Part shown: piece by piece, positions 1 through 8,521 of the stretch
How positions within the stretch are numbered: position 1 is the first letter of the stretch
How the letters are laid out: every line of letters begins with the position of its first letter
Source of the DNA: Pseudomonadota bacterium
GTDB taxonomy: Bacteria; Pseudomonadota; Gammaproteobacteria; Acidiferrobacterales; Acidiferrobacteraceae
Assembly: GCA_021816425.1 (NCBI GenBank)
Contig: JAKAXT010000003.1
Location: 1-51,216, forward strand
Length of the DNA: 51,216 nt
Direction of reading: 5' to 3'
Notes under the pieces: generated by a model
What the model saw: only the letters and a program-made list of their open reading frames with translations
Databases searched by the model: none
Told to the model about the DNA's origin: nothing
Made by a program: the position numbers and the translations under genes

Positions 1-2122
1 CGACCACGTAGAGCGCCTTGCCATTATGCGCGATGGCCAGACCGTAGGCGTCCGTGAACGGTGTCGAAGAGCTGAGCGTCACGGGCGTCGGGTCCCAGTC
101 TACGCGCTGCGCGAGCGGGTCGTTGCGGGTAAAGACCTCGACTACGCCGTCGGAGCTCCCGTTCGTCCCTTCCTGGGTCGCCACATAGAGCCGGCGCCCC
201 TTGGGCCCTATCGCAAGCCCCAGGGGCTTCATACCACTCGAAAGGGCGAGGGTCGGGGTCGTGGCCGGGATCAGCGCGCCGGTCGCCGCGTCGATCCGGA
301 AGATCGAGACCTGCGCGCCGCTTGTGACGCTGTTATTGCTGACATACAGGTGCCGCCCGGCGGGTCCCGTGATCACCGTCCAGGGGTTGCTGCCGGCCGC
401 GGTGGTGGTGGGGTTCGTCAGCGCCCCGTTGACCGGGTCGATGCTAAACCCCTCGACGCTCCCGGACACATATTGGGCGACATACAGGTATTGCCCGGTG
501 GGATCCACGGTAAGCAGCATGGGATAGAGGCCGCTGGTCGGCGTGGGGCTGCCTGTCAGGGGTTGCATAGGCGGTGTGCTGGACAGGCTGAAGCCCGTGA
601 TGGATCCCGGCCCGTTATTCCCGCTCGCGTTGTCGTAGTTGCTGTTGGCCACGTACAGATAGCGGCCCGAGGGGTCGGCGCTCACCCCCATGGGGCTGCT
701 GCCGGTGGCGTACGGTCCGGCCGCCGTGCCGAGTGTCCCATCGCTATGGATCGGCAGGCTCATGACGGCCCCGACGCCGCCGCCGGACCAGTCGGAGGCA
801 TAGAAGGTCTTGCCATCGGGCGCGATCGCCCCGGCGCTCGGTCCGTTGCCGCCGGCGCCGGTGGTGGTCGGGTTACCGGTTACGGCCCCGTTGGCGCCCA
901 CGCCGTAGCCCAGGATCTGGTCGGTGCCCTGGTCCACGACATAGAGCATCTGCGGCGAGACGCCGACCGTGGCCACGAGGCCCGCGACCGCGTGCGGCGT
1001 CGGCCGCGTACGCACGGAGGCAAGCAGCGTGGGGCCCGAGCCCGCGGTCGTGGCGGTGTAGGCCAGAAGATCGTCGTGGGTCGCGTCGGTGACATAGACC
1101 GTGTGGCCGCCAGGCGACACCAGCGCCCCGCTCGGCTGCCCCGGCGATCCCAGCACCGCCGAGGTCGGACATGCGACGCCGCCGCTTATGAGCGGGAAGG
1201 TCACGAGCTCCATCCCGCCGGAGCCCTGGCCCACGACGTTGACCTGGGTTGCGCCGATCGCCAGCGCGCTCGCGGTAAGCCCCGACGGCAGCGGGACGCT
1301 GTCTTGCTGACTCAGGGAGCCGCCCGCGCCCGCATTGAAGGCGACCACGTTCCCCGACGTCAGCACGTAGAGGTTGCCCGCGCCGTTGGCGGCCCCCGCG
1401 ATGATGCCGCTCAAGGCCGTGGTGGCAAGCGCCGTCGGCGCCCCGCTGCCTGTGCTGAAGCTCGTGATGCCATCGCTCGCCAAGCCGTACAGGACCCCCG
1501 ATCCGGCGACGAGGCCCGTGAGCGCGGCCGAAGAAGGCGTGCTCGTGCCGCTCAAGGTCAGCGTGCCGCCGCTGCCGATGGTGAAGGCGGAGATCGTATC
1601 GTTGCCGCCGTTCAGGGCGTAGAGGGTGGAGCCCACCACGGCAAGCGACGTGGTTCCCGGGCCGCTCGAGATCGCGCCGCCCAGCGGTGTCAGTGTGTCG
1701 GTTGTGCTGTCCCAGGCGTAGGCCGAGATCGTTCCATCCGTGCTGCTTGCCACATACACGAAGCGGTTCGCGCTCACGGCCACCCCCGCGGCCCCCTGAC
1801 CCGTCGGCACATAGCCGCGATCCACCACGGCCCCCGTCCAGGGGTCGCGCAAATAGACGCCCAGGCTATGACTGCCCGAGGGTACCAGGATGAGCGAGGA
1901 CTGGACCGTGCCGCTCGCGGGCGGGTTGGACGGGCTTGCCGGAACGGTCGTCGTCGCCGGCAATGTCGAGACGGCCTGGCATTGCTGGAGGCCGGTAGGG
2001 GCCGGGCCGCCGGCCGTAGGCGATGTGCCTCCCGACGAGGCGCTGCTCCCACCGCCTCCGTTGCAGGCGGACAAAGCCGCGCACGCGAGCAGGGTTGCGG
2101 CGATTCTTGCCTTCCGTGGCAT
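1..2122 (-). CDS. beta-propeller (YVTN/lactonase-like) lipoprotein, 3' end outside window
   Basis: The frame is open from an ATG at 2122 to the left edge, so the C-terminus is missing (at least 707 codons). An AGGAGGT ribosome site lies about 6 bases upstream. The N-terminus is a lipoprotein signal: short basic start, hydrophobic stretch, and lipobox L17-S18-A19-C20, followed by a Gly/Ser/Pro-rich linker. The rest is a run of propeller strands with recurring cores such as FVYVAS, LYALNG, LYVANS, LYVAQY and LYVSNN, each followed by a 'DG/GSI.. F/Y' strand, as in YVTN and 6-phosphogluconolactonase-like folds. It probably sits on the outer or inner membrane facing the periplasm. No catalytic residues can be assigned, and family members are often of unknown role, so lactonase activity should not be assumed. 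It is the only long gene here that runs off the left end. Confidence 0.85.
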   Translation of the reverse strand, partial: MPRKARIAATLLACAALSACNGGGGSSASSGGTSPTAGGPAPTGLQQCQAVSTLPATTTVPASPSNPPASGTVQSSLILVPSGSHSLGVYLRDPWTGAVVDRGYVPTGQGAAGVAVSANRFVYVASSTDGTISAYAWDSTTDTLTPLGGAISSGPGTTSLAVVGSTLYALNGGNDTISAFTIGSGGTLTLSGTSTPSSAALTGLVAGSGVLYGLASDGITSFSTGSGAPTALATTALSGIIAGAANGAGNLYVLTSGNVVAFNAGAGGSLSQQDSVPLPSGLTASALAIGATQVNVVGQGSGGMELVTFPLISGGVACPTSAVLGSPGQPSGALVSPGGHTVYVTDATHDDLLAYTATTAGSGPTLLASVRTRPTPHAVAGLVATVGVSPQMLYVVDQGTDQILGYGVGANGAVTGNPTTTGAGGNGPSAGAIAPDGKTFYASDWSGGGVGAVMSLPIHSDGTLGTAAGPYATGSSPMGVSADPSGRYLYVANSNYDNASGNNGPGSITGFSLSSTPPMQPLTGSPTPTSGLYPMLLTVDPTGQYLYVAQYVSGSVEGFSIDPVNGALTNPTTTAAGSNPWTVITGPAGRHLYVSNNSVTSGAQVSIFRIDAATGALIPATTPTLALSSGMKPLGLAIGPKGRRLYVATQEGTNGSSDGVVEVFTRNDPLAQRVDWDPTPVTLSSSTPFTDAYGLAIAHNGKALYVV

Positions 2123-2773
2123 GTGTGACCTCCTTCAATAAGCGGGCTTCAAAGCGAGTCGGGGGGACCCGACCGTGCTGTACCGTTATACGGCTCGGTC
2201 CGCCGCGGGTCACGGGACTAACGTCGCTCCGACTTAGGTCTTTCGGACCAAGGGCGCGCGCGGCGCGCGCAAGGCGGCGCCCCGGCCACGCCCGCGCGAG
2301 GGCTCGTGGGTCGGCGGTTCGGGCGCTCCCGATAAGGGCGGGTGCCGGCGACGGACGTGAATTGCCCGGACCGGGCGGACGAAAATCGCGCGCATTGGCG
2401 AAGTGGACGCTCCGGGACCCCAAGAAGCGGCCCCTGCACGCGCGGGAGCGCCGCCTGTTGTCGCGTCGCTCCCGGGGCGGGGTCTTGCCGAAAGCCTTTG
2501 CTCGAGCCGCCGCAGCGGCTGCGAAATCACGAGGCGTCGGCGGCCTGCGCCAGCGGGGGTGTCGCCCAATGCCAGGCCCACCATAAAGCGCCAAGTCCGA
2601 TCTCCCCAGGAAGGCCCCGGCTCTGGCGGCCGACATTCGCCCGGCCTCCTATGGGCCCGGCCCGGTATCGAACGACGGGGAATATTTCGGAAACCACCGA
2701 CGGGATCGCCCGGTGCGTCACCGCGCGCCGTCTTGTCGCAGGCTTCCTTCCGGCAGGGGCTCGACGACTCGCG
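2123..2773. other. intergenic stretch without a recognised gene
   Basis: Between the lipoprotein gene and fnr I see only the lipoprotein promoter at 2185-2213. Open frames exist on both strands, but they are Arg/Pro/Ala-rich with no recognisable domain and overlap one another, as expected for GC-rich non-coding DNA. No RNA gene or repeat was seen. Confidence 0.5.
2185..2213 (-). promoter_or_regulatory. sigma70-like promoter of the beta-propeller lipoprotein gene
   Basis: On the minus strand, -35 GTGACC (2213-2208) and -10 TATAAC (2190-2185) are separated by exactly 17 bases. They lie about 60 bases before the ATG at 2122. Each hexamer matches consensus at 4-5 of 6 positions. Inferred from sequence only. 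Confidence 0.5.
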
Positions 2774-3517
2774 TCAGGCCCGCGGGGGGCCTTGAAGGCA
2801 AAGATCCCTCAGGGCCTTGTGGTCGAGAATTTCGGTCTTTCGTCCCTCGGTCGCTATGAGCCCGTCATCGCGCAGCTTCGAAAACATGCGACTCACCGTC
2901 TCGAGCTTAAGCCCGAGATAGTTGCCGATCTCCTCGCGGGACATGGGCAAACGGATGATGGCGCGTGGCCAGCCGCGCGCTTCGAGACGGTCGGAGAGGT
3001 TCAGAAGGAAGGCCGCCACCTTGAGTTCGGCGGTCATGGTGCCGAGCACCATCATAAGTCCGTGATCACTTGCGATCGCGCCGCTTAGAAGCTTATGAAA
3101 TTGATGTTGCAGGCGGGGGAGGTCGGACAGAAGCGCCTCGAGTCTCGTAAAGGGTATCTCGCATACCTCGCTGTCCTCGAGCGCCACCGCGTTGCCGCGG
3201 TGCGCGTCGGTGCTGATCGCGTCGAGACCCATGAGCTCGCCTTCCATGGGGAAGGCCGTGATCTGTTCGTGACCGCCCGCGCTCACCTCGTAGATCTTGA
3301 AAAATCCGGTGCGCACGGCGGCCAGCGACTGCAGGCAGTCCCCGGCGCGGAACAGGTGCTGACCCGCGAATACGCGGCGCCTGCGTTTGACGAGGTCGTC
3401 CAGCTTCCCCAACTCTTCGGCGTCGAGCCCGAGGGGGAGACAGATCTCCCGCAGGCTGCAGTTCGAACACCGTTGTCTCAGGTTGGCCTCGAAGCTCGTA
3501 ACCGCCATGCGTCGCAT
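2774..3517 (-). CDS. fnr: FNR/ANR-type oxygen-sensing transcription regulator
   Basis: 247 aa Crp/FNR-family regulator. The N-terminus holds C17, C20 and C26 and the central sensor domain C119, matching the four [4Fe-4S] ligands of E. coli FNR (20, 23, 29, 122). A cyclic-nucleotide-binding-like beta-roll spans about 30-150. The C-terminal helix-turn-helix carries ETVSR, the Glu-x-x-Ser-Arg recognition pattern of FNR that reads TTGAT half-sites. Without O2 the cluster form should dimerise and bind TTGAT-N4-ATCAA. Several good matches to this site lie in the window, one of them 87 bases before this gene, which suggests autoregulation. ATG at 3517 is chosen, with ATG 3508 as alternative. It is encoded alone, transcribed away from the hemerythrin-nnrS operon. 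Confidence 0.93.
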   Translation of the reverse strand: MRRMAVTSFEANLRQRCSNCSLREICLPLGLDAEELGKLDDLVKRRRRVFAGQHLFRAGDCLQSLAAVRTGFFKIYEVSAGGHEQITAFPMEGELMGLDAISTDAHRGNAVALEDSEVCEIPFTRLEALLSDLPRLQHQFHKLLSGAIASDHGLMMVLGTMTAELKVAAFLLNLSDRLEARGWPRAIIRLPMSREEIGNYLGLKLETVSRMFSKLRDDGLIATEGRKTEILDHKALRDLCLQGPPRA

Positions 3518-3603
3518 CGTCCTATCGTTGGGTTGGCCCCTGAGTCGAGCCAGAGGTCCGCAGCCTTCGCCCTTGCCTCATCGTATATAAGGATATGCTA
3601 CTT

Positions 3604-3617
3604 TTGACCACTATCAA
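3604..3617 (-). promoter_or_regulatory. FNR box upstream of fnr (probable autoregulation)
   Basis: TTGACCACTATCAA matches TTGAT-N4-ATCAA at 9 of 10 half-site positions. On the minus strand it is followed by an AT-rich -10 region (TATATACGAT, about 3589-3580). The box centre would fall roughly 35-41 bases before the likely start of transcription, the usual class II activator position. Confidence 0.75.
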
Positions 3618-4129
3618 GGCCGGCCGCATACGGCACGTAAGTGTACTCTCCGCGCCGAGAGCAGGGAACGGTTCGGGGGCGTTTTGCCGAGCCATTTACG
3701 CCTTTGGGGGTAGGGAACACGGGCGCACTATCTCCTAAGATACAGCGCGCAGCGCGCTTGGCGGAGACCTGAGGCGGTGCCGTGGGGTTGCGCGGCAGGA
3801 AACGCCTATCGGGGCGCGCCGGCGGCGCCATCGCGAAGCGTCCACGCCATGGTGTGGCCCCCGCGCACCTCGTGCGCCCCCGACCACGGAAGTCCGGGCT
3901 CAAGCCCGTCGCAAGGACATGCACCATCCCCTGCCATCATCACGGGTCGCACCATCCACCGAAGGGCGGCCGGATGGCCGGACCGCGCCGCGGGCCCGAG
4001 GTCCCCGCAAGCGGTCTGGTCGGGGACCCGTATGCGTCGCCCGCAAACCCTTCGATTCGTCGTCTTGCAACCCCTCGCCCGCGGCCCGAGGCGCGCTCTG
4101 CCCGGCCTGGCCTGTGTCCGTCGGCGGTC

Positions 4130-4143
4130 TTGACCTAAGGCAA
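4130..4143 (+). promoter_or_regulatory. degenerate FNR/DNR-like box before the hemerythrin-nnrS operon
   Basis: TTGACCTAAGGCAA matches the FNR consensus at 7 of 10 half-site positions. A -10-like GACAAT lies at 4167-4172. A start of transcription near 4178 would put the box centre at -41.5, and the GTG of the first gene follows 27 bases later. NnrS genes are classically controlled by FNR-family NO sensors of the DNR/NnrR type, which read the same motif. Confidence 0.5.
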
Positions 4144-4204
4144 TGGCGCGCGGGCGGCGGCGGAACGACAATGGCCGCAACGCATTTTCGAAGAGGGATG
4201 GATC

Positions 4205-4636
4205 GTGCCGGATCGAATATTGTCGAGTTTCCTGACCAACCAGCACCGTGAACTGGACAGGCTCATGGAAGACGCGGAGAACGCCTGTGGCACGCCGCGG
4301 GCCGGGGAGACGCTGGCCGCGTTCAGCGAGGCCATGGAACATCACCTGGAGATCGAGGAGCGGGTCTTGTTTCCGGAGTTCGCGCAACGCACGGGCCCCG
4401 GGGGGCCGCTCGTCGTCATGCGCGAGGAGCATGATGCGATTCGCTCGCTGCTCGCGGAGGGGCGCGGTGCCAAAGACGCGGCGTGTCGGGCGCTTTTCGA
4501 TACCCTCACCATCCTCGTGTCGCAGCATCATTTGAAAGAGGAGAACGTCCTCTACCCCATGAGCGACACTTTGCTCGCGGATTGCGCGGACGGTCTGCTT
4601 TTGGCCATGAAGGAGGCGCCGGTCGTCCATGAATGA
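4205..4636 (+). CDS. hemerythrin-like diiron protein
   Basis: 143 aa four-helix hemerythrin domain. Candidate diiron ligands are H14, H46/H47, E51, H76, H108/H109 and E113, in the family pattern (NQH, EHHLEIEE, REEHD, QHHLKEEN). It would bind O2 or NO, or protect and repair iron centres, in the cytoplasm; no signal peptide is present. The start is GTG at 4205, placed after an AGAGGG-like site. It overlaps the next gene by 8 bases, so translation is probably coupled. It heads a five-gene run ending in nnrS and a small membrane protein, which points to nitric-oxide or oxygen stress. The exact ligand is not decidable from sequence. Confidence 0.85.
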   Translation: MPDRILSSFLTNQHRELDRLMEDAENACGTPRAGETLAAFSEAMEHHLEIEERVLFPEFAQRTGPGGPLVVMREEHDAIRSLLAEGRGAKDAACRALFDTLTILVSQHHLKEENVLYPMSDTLLADCADGLLLAMKEAPVVHE

Positions 4637-4871
4637 GCCTTTCATCGATGCGAGCGATCTGCCGCCTCCGGAGCCGCTCCAGGTGGCGTTGCAGGCGGCG
4701 ACCGCCCTGGCGCCCGGAGAGCGTGTCCGGGTACGCCTGCCGCGCCAGCCGTATCCCCTGTTCGGTCTGCTGGCCGAACGCGGGTATGGCTACGAATCGG
4801 TGGCGGTCCCGCGCGGCGAGGACTGCGTCTACGACGTCGTCATAACGCGCGGCCCGGACATGGGCCCGTGA
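4629..4871 (+). CDS. DUF2249 small protein
   Basis: 80 aa protein of the DUF2249 (SirA/TusA-like fold) family: an N-terminal Asp-rich strand, a central 'GERVRVRLPRQPYPLFGLLAERGY' type segment, and a C-terminal beta strand. DUF2249 proteins frequently neighbour hemerythrins and NnrS, but their biochemical role is unknown. It starts inside the end of the hemerythrin gene and ends in a GTGA overlap with the membrane-protein gene. The same two domains occur fused in one protein at 21905-22594, which supports a functional link. Confidence 0.75.
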   Translation: MNEPFIDASDLPPPEPLQVALQAATALAPGERVRVRLPRQPYPLFGLLAERGYGYESVAVPRGEDCVYDVVITRGPDMGP

Positions 4872-6157
4872 ACACCCGCGGGCTTGTGTTTGACGAGGCG
4901 CCCCCTTTGGCGTCGATTCTGCGCTCCTTTCTCGTGGCGCCGTGGTTCCTCGTCGCAGCGGGGCTCGTGCTCATGGCGGCGGGACCCGCCGCCTTGCTGG
5001 ATCGGTATACGGGAGGCGTGCTCGCCGCCACCCATCTCGTGACCATAGGGTTTCTCATGCTGACCGCCACCGCCGCCGTTTTTCAGATGGTGCCGGTGGT
5101 GGCCGGCGTATCGTTCCCTCATGTAACGCGCCTCGCGCCGATCGTGCGCTGGGGCTTCGCCGCCGGGGCAGCGCTCCTGGCGGCCGCCTTTCTCCAGGGG
5201 CGAGCGCTCTTCTTTGGTGTGGCCGCAGCGCCCCTCGCCGTGGCGGTCTGTGCCTTCACGCTCTCGAGCGCCCGGGTCTTGTGGCGCCTGCCGGCACAAA
5301 AGACCATGACGCCCATGGCCTATGCGACCACGCTGCTTGGCATCGCCTTGGTGTTCGGCCTCGTCATGGCGGGCGAGCGGGCGAGCGGCGCGCCGGTGAC
5401 GCGGGGGCTGCTGCGCGCCCATCCCTTGTGGGCGCTCGCAGGCGGCGTCTTCCTGTTATGGGCGGCGGTCGCTGCGCAGGTATTGCCCATGTTCCAGGGC
5501 GCGCGGCCCTGGTCTGCGCGCGTCTCGCTCGTCCTGGGCCCGCTCGTCGCGGCCCTGCTCTCGGCGGCCCTGGCCGCTTATGCCTGGCCGGGGGCCGTCG
5601 TGGAGAGGGCCCTTCTCGTCGTCTTGTCGGTGGTCGTTGCCGGCTGCGCGGGATTCCTGGGCAGGCGCCTCCGGATGCGCGGGCGCCGACGGGCGGACGC
5701 CATGACGTTCTTTTGGTATATGGGGCTCGCCTGCCTGCTCGCGGCTGCCATCGTGGGCGCCCTCATGGTCGTGGATCTCCTCTCGGGCCCGCGGTGGCCG
5801 CTCGTCTTCGGTTTCCTCGCCATCATGGGGGCCGCGGTCTCCCTGATGAGCGGCATGCTCTACAAGATCGTCCCTTTCCTGGTGTGGCTCCATCTTCAGC
5901 GGCGCCCCGGGCACCCCTATGTCCTCATGACCTCCGCCCTCGGCGAGCGGCCCATGCGTGCCCACGCCCTCCTGCATCTTGCGACCCTGGCCTTCGGCCT
6001 CGCAGCGATCGCCTGGCCGCGCGCCCTTAGCGAGGCCGCCGCGCTGCTGTGGGTGGCGGATGGGGCCCTGCTCGGTGCCAACCTCCTCGCCGCGCAACTC
6101 TTTTATCGTCGCGCCTCCCGGGCGGCAACCGGGGTCCTGTCTCGTGCGGCTCTTTGA
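4868..6157 (+). CDS. polytopic membrane protein of the NnrS/hemerythrin neighbourhood
   Basis: 429 aa with about 11-12 predicted membrane segments. The start is GTG, overlapping the DUF2249 stop (GTGA). Several helices carry histidines (for example ATHLVTIGFLMLT, residues about 55-70), and a conserved-looking 'MLYKIVPFLVWLHL' segment lies near residue 335. This resembles the permease-like proteins encoded beside nnrS in denitrifiers and sulfur oxidisers, distantly similar to haem-copper oxidase subunit I in having intramembrane His residues. I cannot name a substrate. Its position between DUF2249 and nnrS suggests a role in NO or respiratory stress at the inner membrane. Confidence 0.65.
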   Translation: MNTRGLVFDEAPPLASILRSFLVAPWFLVAAGLVLMAAGPAALLDRYTGGVLAATHLVTIGFLMLTATAAVFQMVPVVAGVSFPHVTRLAPIVRWGFAAGAALLAAAFLQGRALFFGVAAAPLAVAVCAFTLSSARVLWRLPAQKTMTPMAYATTLLGIALVFGLVMAGERASGAPVTRGLLRAHPLWALAGGVFLLWAAVAAQVLPMFQGARPWSARVSLVLGPLVAALLSAALAAYAWPGAVVERALLVVLSVVVAGCAGFLGRRLRMRGRRRADAMTFFWYMGLACLLAAAIVGALMVVDLLSGPRWPLVFGFLAIMGAAVSLMSGMLYKIVPFLVWLHLQRRPGHPYVLMTSALGERPMRAHALLHLATLAFGLAAIAWPRALSEAAALLWVADGALLGANLLAAQLFYRRASRAATGVLSRAAL

Positions 6158-7349
6158 CGCCCCTCACATCGCCTATTTTCTGGGCGGCCTTCTCCAGGTG
6201 CTGCTCGCCTTGATCCTGTGGGCGCTGTGGCTGATGGGGGCCTTTGCCGGCGCCTACCCGCTCCCCGCGATGCCCGTGTCGCCCATCGCCCTGCACGGTT
6301 TCCTGATGCTCTATGGGGTCTTCCCGTTTTTCGTGTTCGGCTTTCTGGCCACCACCTTTCCGCGATGGATGCAGACGGCGCCACTCGCGCGCCGCGCCTA
6401 CCGTGACGCCTTCGTTTTGCGGGCCGCGGGGCTCGTCTTCGTTTATGCCGGCCTCCTCCTGGGTGATGGCGTGATCGTCCTTGGCGCCGTTCTCATGGCC
6501 CTGGGGGACGCGCGGCTCGTCGCCGCGCTCATGGCCGTCTATCGGCGCGCCCGCGCGGGGGCCCGCCGCGGCGTATTCCTCTTCAACGTGACCCTGGTGG
6601 CGGAGGTCGCGGGCCTCGCGCTCTATGCGGCCGCCCTCTGGCGCGGCTCGCCGATCCCGGTCGCGATCCCGATCCGTGTCGGACTCTTCGTCTTCCTCAT
6701 ACCCACGCTTTTTGGGGTGAGTTATCGCATGATCCCGTTCTTCACCACCTCGGTGCTCGCGAACTATAAGCGCCCGCCGGGCGACCCCCGGGTTCCGCTC
6801 GGCGTGTTGGCGGCCACGGCCACGCACGCCGTCCTGGCAAGCCTTGCTTGGCGCGCCCCGCTCATCTTCCTGGACGCGGGCATCGCGATCGCGGCCTGGT
6901 ATTTCCTGGTGCTCTGGTATCGGCGCGATGTCGTGCGCCACGGCCTTTTGCTCCTCCTCTACGCGGGCTACGCCTGGCTCGGAGCGGGTTTCGCGCTTTA
7001 CGCCCTGAGCGACGCCGATCTCGTCGCCTTCCACACGACCTTGGGGCGTGGTCCCTTGCATGCCCTCGGCATCGGGTTTGCCCTGAGCCTCATCGTGGCC
7101 ATGGCGACACGCGTCACCCGGGGTCATTCCGGGCGGGCGCTCGCAAGTGATGTTTTGAGCTGGGTGGCGCTTCTGGGCATAGAGACCGCGGCGATCCTGC
7201 GATTCGCCTCCGACGTTCCCATGCTGGAGCGGCTTGCCCCCTATGATCTGAGCGTGTTCGCGGCCCCCGTCGCCATTGTGACCCTGCTGCCCTGGGCGGC
7301 CCGTTACGCGGCCATGCTCGCCACGACCCGTCGAGAGGCCGCGCCATGA
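6144..7349 (+). CDS. nnrS: NnrS family membrane protein
   Basis: 401 aa from a GTG at 6144, which overlaps the previous gene by 14 bases. A longer upstream frame is open but has no membrane character, so GTG 6144 is preferred. About 12 membrane helices. NnrS features: an early 'HGFLMLYGVFPFFVFGFLATTFPRWM' helix pair (residues about 45-75), a central PTLFGVSYRMIPFF segment, and 'LHALGIGFALSLIVAMATRVTRGHSGR' near residue 305. NnrS proteins are haem- and copper-containing inner-membrane proteins that ease NO toxicity. No NO or nitrite reductase is in the window, so the NO source may be external or from elsewhere in the genome. Confidence 0.85.
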   Translation: MRLFDAPHIAYFLGGLLQVLLALILWALWLMGAFAGAYPLPAMPVSPIALHGFLMLYGVFPFFVFGFLATTFPRWMQTAPLARRAYRDAFVLRAAGLVFVYAGLLLGDGVIVLGAVLMALGDARLVAALMAVYRRARAGARRGVFLFNVTLVAEVAGLALYAAALWRGSPIPVAIPIRVGLFVFLIPTLFGVSYRMIPFFTTSVLANYKRPPGDPRVPLGVLAATATHAVLASLAWRAPLIFLDAGIAIAAWYFLVLWYRRDVVRHGLLLLLYAGYAWLGAGFALYALSDADLVAFHTTLGRGPLHALGIGFALSLIVAMATRVTRGHSGRALASDVLSWVALLGIETAAILRFASDVPMLERLAPYDLSVFAAPVAIVTLLPWAARYAAMLATTRREAAP

Positions 7350-7831
7350 CCGCCCTGGCGCACTTTCCCGTAGTGCCCGTGCTGCTTGCCTTGCATGTGC
7401 TGTCTGTGATCATCTGGGTCGGCGGCATGGCGTTCGTGACCACCGTCGTCCTCCCGGCCCTGGCGGGCTTGCCGGCCCCCGAGCGCATCCCGGCGTTTCT
7501 CGAAATCGAGCGCCGCTTTGGTCTTCAGGCGCGGATCTGGGTGTTGGTCGCAGGCGCCACCGGGGGCGCGATGTGGGCCCGATTGCGTCTCACGGCCCTG
7601 GCCGGCACGTCGCGCGGCCTCTGGCTCGACGGCATGATCGCCTTCTGGGCGTTTTTCATGCTTCTGCTTTTCGTGCTGGAGCCGATGTTCCTGCAGAGGC
7701 GGCTGCGCGCCCGCGGGGATCGCGATGGCGAGGCCGCCCGGCGCTTGCTGTTGCGAGGTCACGCCGTCCTGCTGGCGCTTGCCGTCCTGGTCGTGGTGGG
7801 TGCGGTACTCGGGGTGCAGGGCGTCGGCTAA
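7346..7831 (+). CDS. small four-helix membrane protein (CopD-like)
   Basis: 161 aa with four hydrophobic segments. The first, LHVLSVIIWVGGMAF (residues about 16-30), is the 'H-x-L-x-x-x-x-W-x-G-G' pattern of CopD-like and related integral membrane proteins that may bind haem or copper. ATGA overlap with nnrS makes it the last gene of the operon. It converges on nrdG with only 4 bases between the stops. Function unknown; a metal or haem handling role alongside NnrS is plausible. Confidence 0.6.
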   Translation: MTALAHFPVVPVLLALHVLSVIIWVGGMAFVTTVVLPALAGLPAPERIPAFLEIERRFGLQARIWVLVAGATGGAMWARLRLTALAGTSRGLWLDGMIAFWAFFMLLLFVLEPMFLQRRLRARGDRDGEAARRLLLRGHAVLLALAVLVVVGAVLGVQGVG

Positions 7832-7835
7832 GGCC

Positions 7836-8501
7836 TCAATGGTCGGACAGCACCACCCCGGGCATGATCGCGCGCAGCTCCTTTTCGAGGGCGGGCGTAA
7901 GCCATGGGCGATAGGTCGCCGACAGCTGTGCCTCCGGGCAACCGCTCGGCCGGAAGCTCTTCAAGGTCACCGAAGGCGCGCCCAGGGCGGCAAGCTCGGC
8001 CACCATGGCGAGGAGATCGTCGGCCGACAGCAGCTCGGGATGGACGGTCGTGCGCAGCTCGTGAGGTTTTCCGCTTTGCAGCAGTATCTCCACCGATTCG
8101 CGCGCGGCGCCGCCTCCTCCCTTTCTTAAGGTGATGGCGTCGTACTTCGCAAACGGCCCCTTCACGTCGAGCCCAACCCAGTCGAGATCCCCGAGCATGT
8201 CCCGGAGGCGCCGGGCGGATATGCCGGCTGTGTGTATGGCCGTTTCGAAGCCGAGCAGGCGGGCTTCGATCAGCGCTTCGCGCACCGCGGCGGCCTGAGC
8301 GAGGGGCTCGCCGCCGCTCACCACGACGGCATCCAGGAGGCCCACCCGGGTTTCGAGAAACTGGCGCACGACGGGCCAGGACAAAGTGGCCTCGGACTGC
8401 CAGAGGTGGCTGTTGTGGCAATAGGGGCAGCGCCAGGGGCAGCCGCTCGTGAACAGGACCGCGGCCTGGCGCCCGGGGTAATCGACGCTACTCCAGGGCA
8501 C
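7836..8501 (-). CDS. nrdG: anaerobic ribonucleotide reductase activating protein (radical SAM); start uncertain
   Basis: Radical SAM enzyme of the NrdG2 type. Its CPWRCPYC motif provides the three [4Fe-4S] ligands, preceded by the family's 'SSVDYPGRQAAVLFTSGC' strand and followed by VVSGGEPL and the late GLDVKGPF segment. It makes the glycyl radical on the nrdD product. The start is a problem. Family members begin about 10 residues before SSVDYPG, which here falls on ATA (8525) or CTG (8519). The only usual in-frame start nearby is GTG 8501, which trims the first beta strand and lacks a ribosome site. ATG codons further upstream would overlap the glycyl-radical gene by about 140 bases. The ATA overlaps the previous stop as ATAG, where relatives would typically have ATGA. 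Confidence 0.85.
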   Translation of the reverse strand: MPWSSVDYPGRQAAVLFTSGCPWRCPYCHNSHLWQSEATLSWPVVRQFLETRVGLLDAVVVSGGEPLAQAAAVREALIEARLLGFETAIHTAGISARRLRDMLGDLDWVGLDVKGPFAKYDAITLRKGGGGAARESVEILLQSGKPHELRTTVHPELLSADDLLAMVAELAALGAPSVTLKSFRPSGCPEAQLSATYRPWLTPALEKELRAIMPGVVLSDH

Positions 8502-8521
8502 GAGGCCGCCGAGCCGCAGGC

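Larger units (their letters stand above)
3518..4203. other. divergent intergenic region between fnr and the hemerythrin operon
   Basis: 687 bases without a convincing gene. It holds the fnr-proximal FNR box (3604-3617), a 5-4-5 dyad TATCTCCTAAGATA (3729-3742) of unknown role, and a degenerate FNR-like site (4130-4143). Open frames here on both strands are basic, Pro/Arg-rich and without domains. Confidence 0.5.

Noticed and set aside
26-2128. A 700-codon plus-strand frame at the left end
   Set aside because: The opposite strand carries a lipoprotein with lipobox, ribosome site, promoter and propeller repeats; the plus frame has no such signs.
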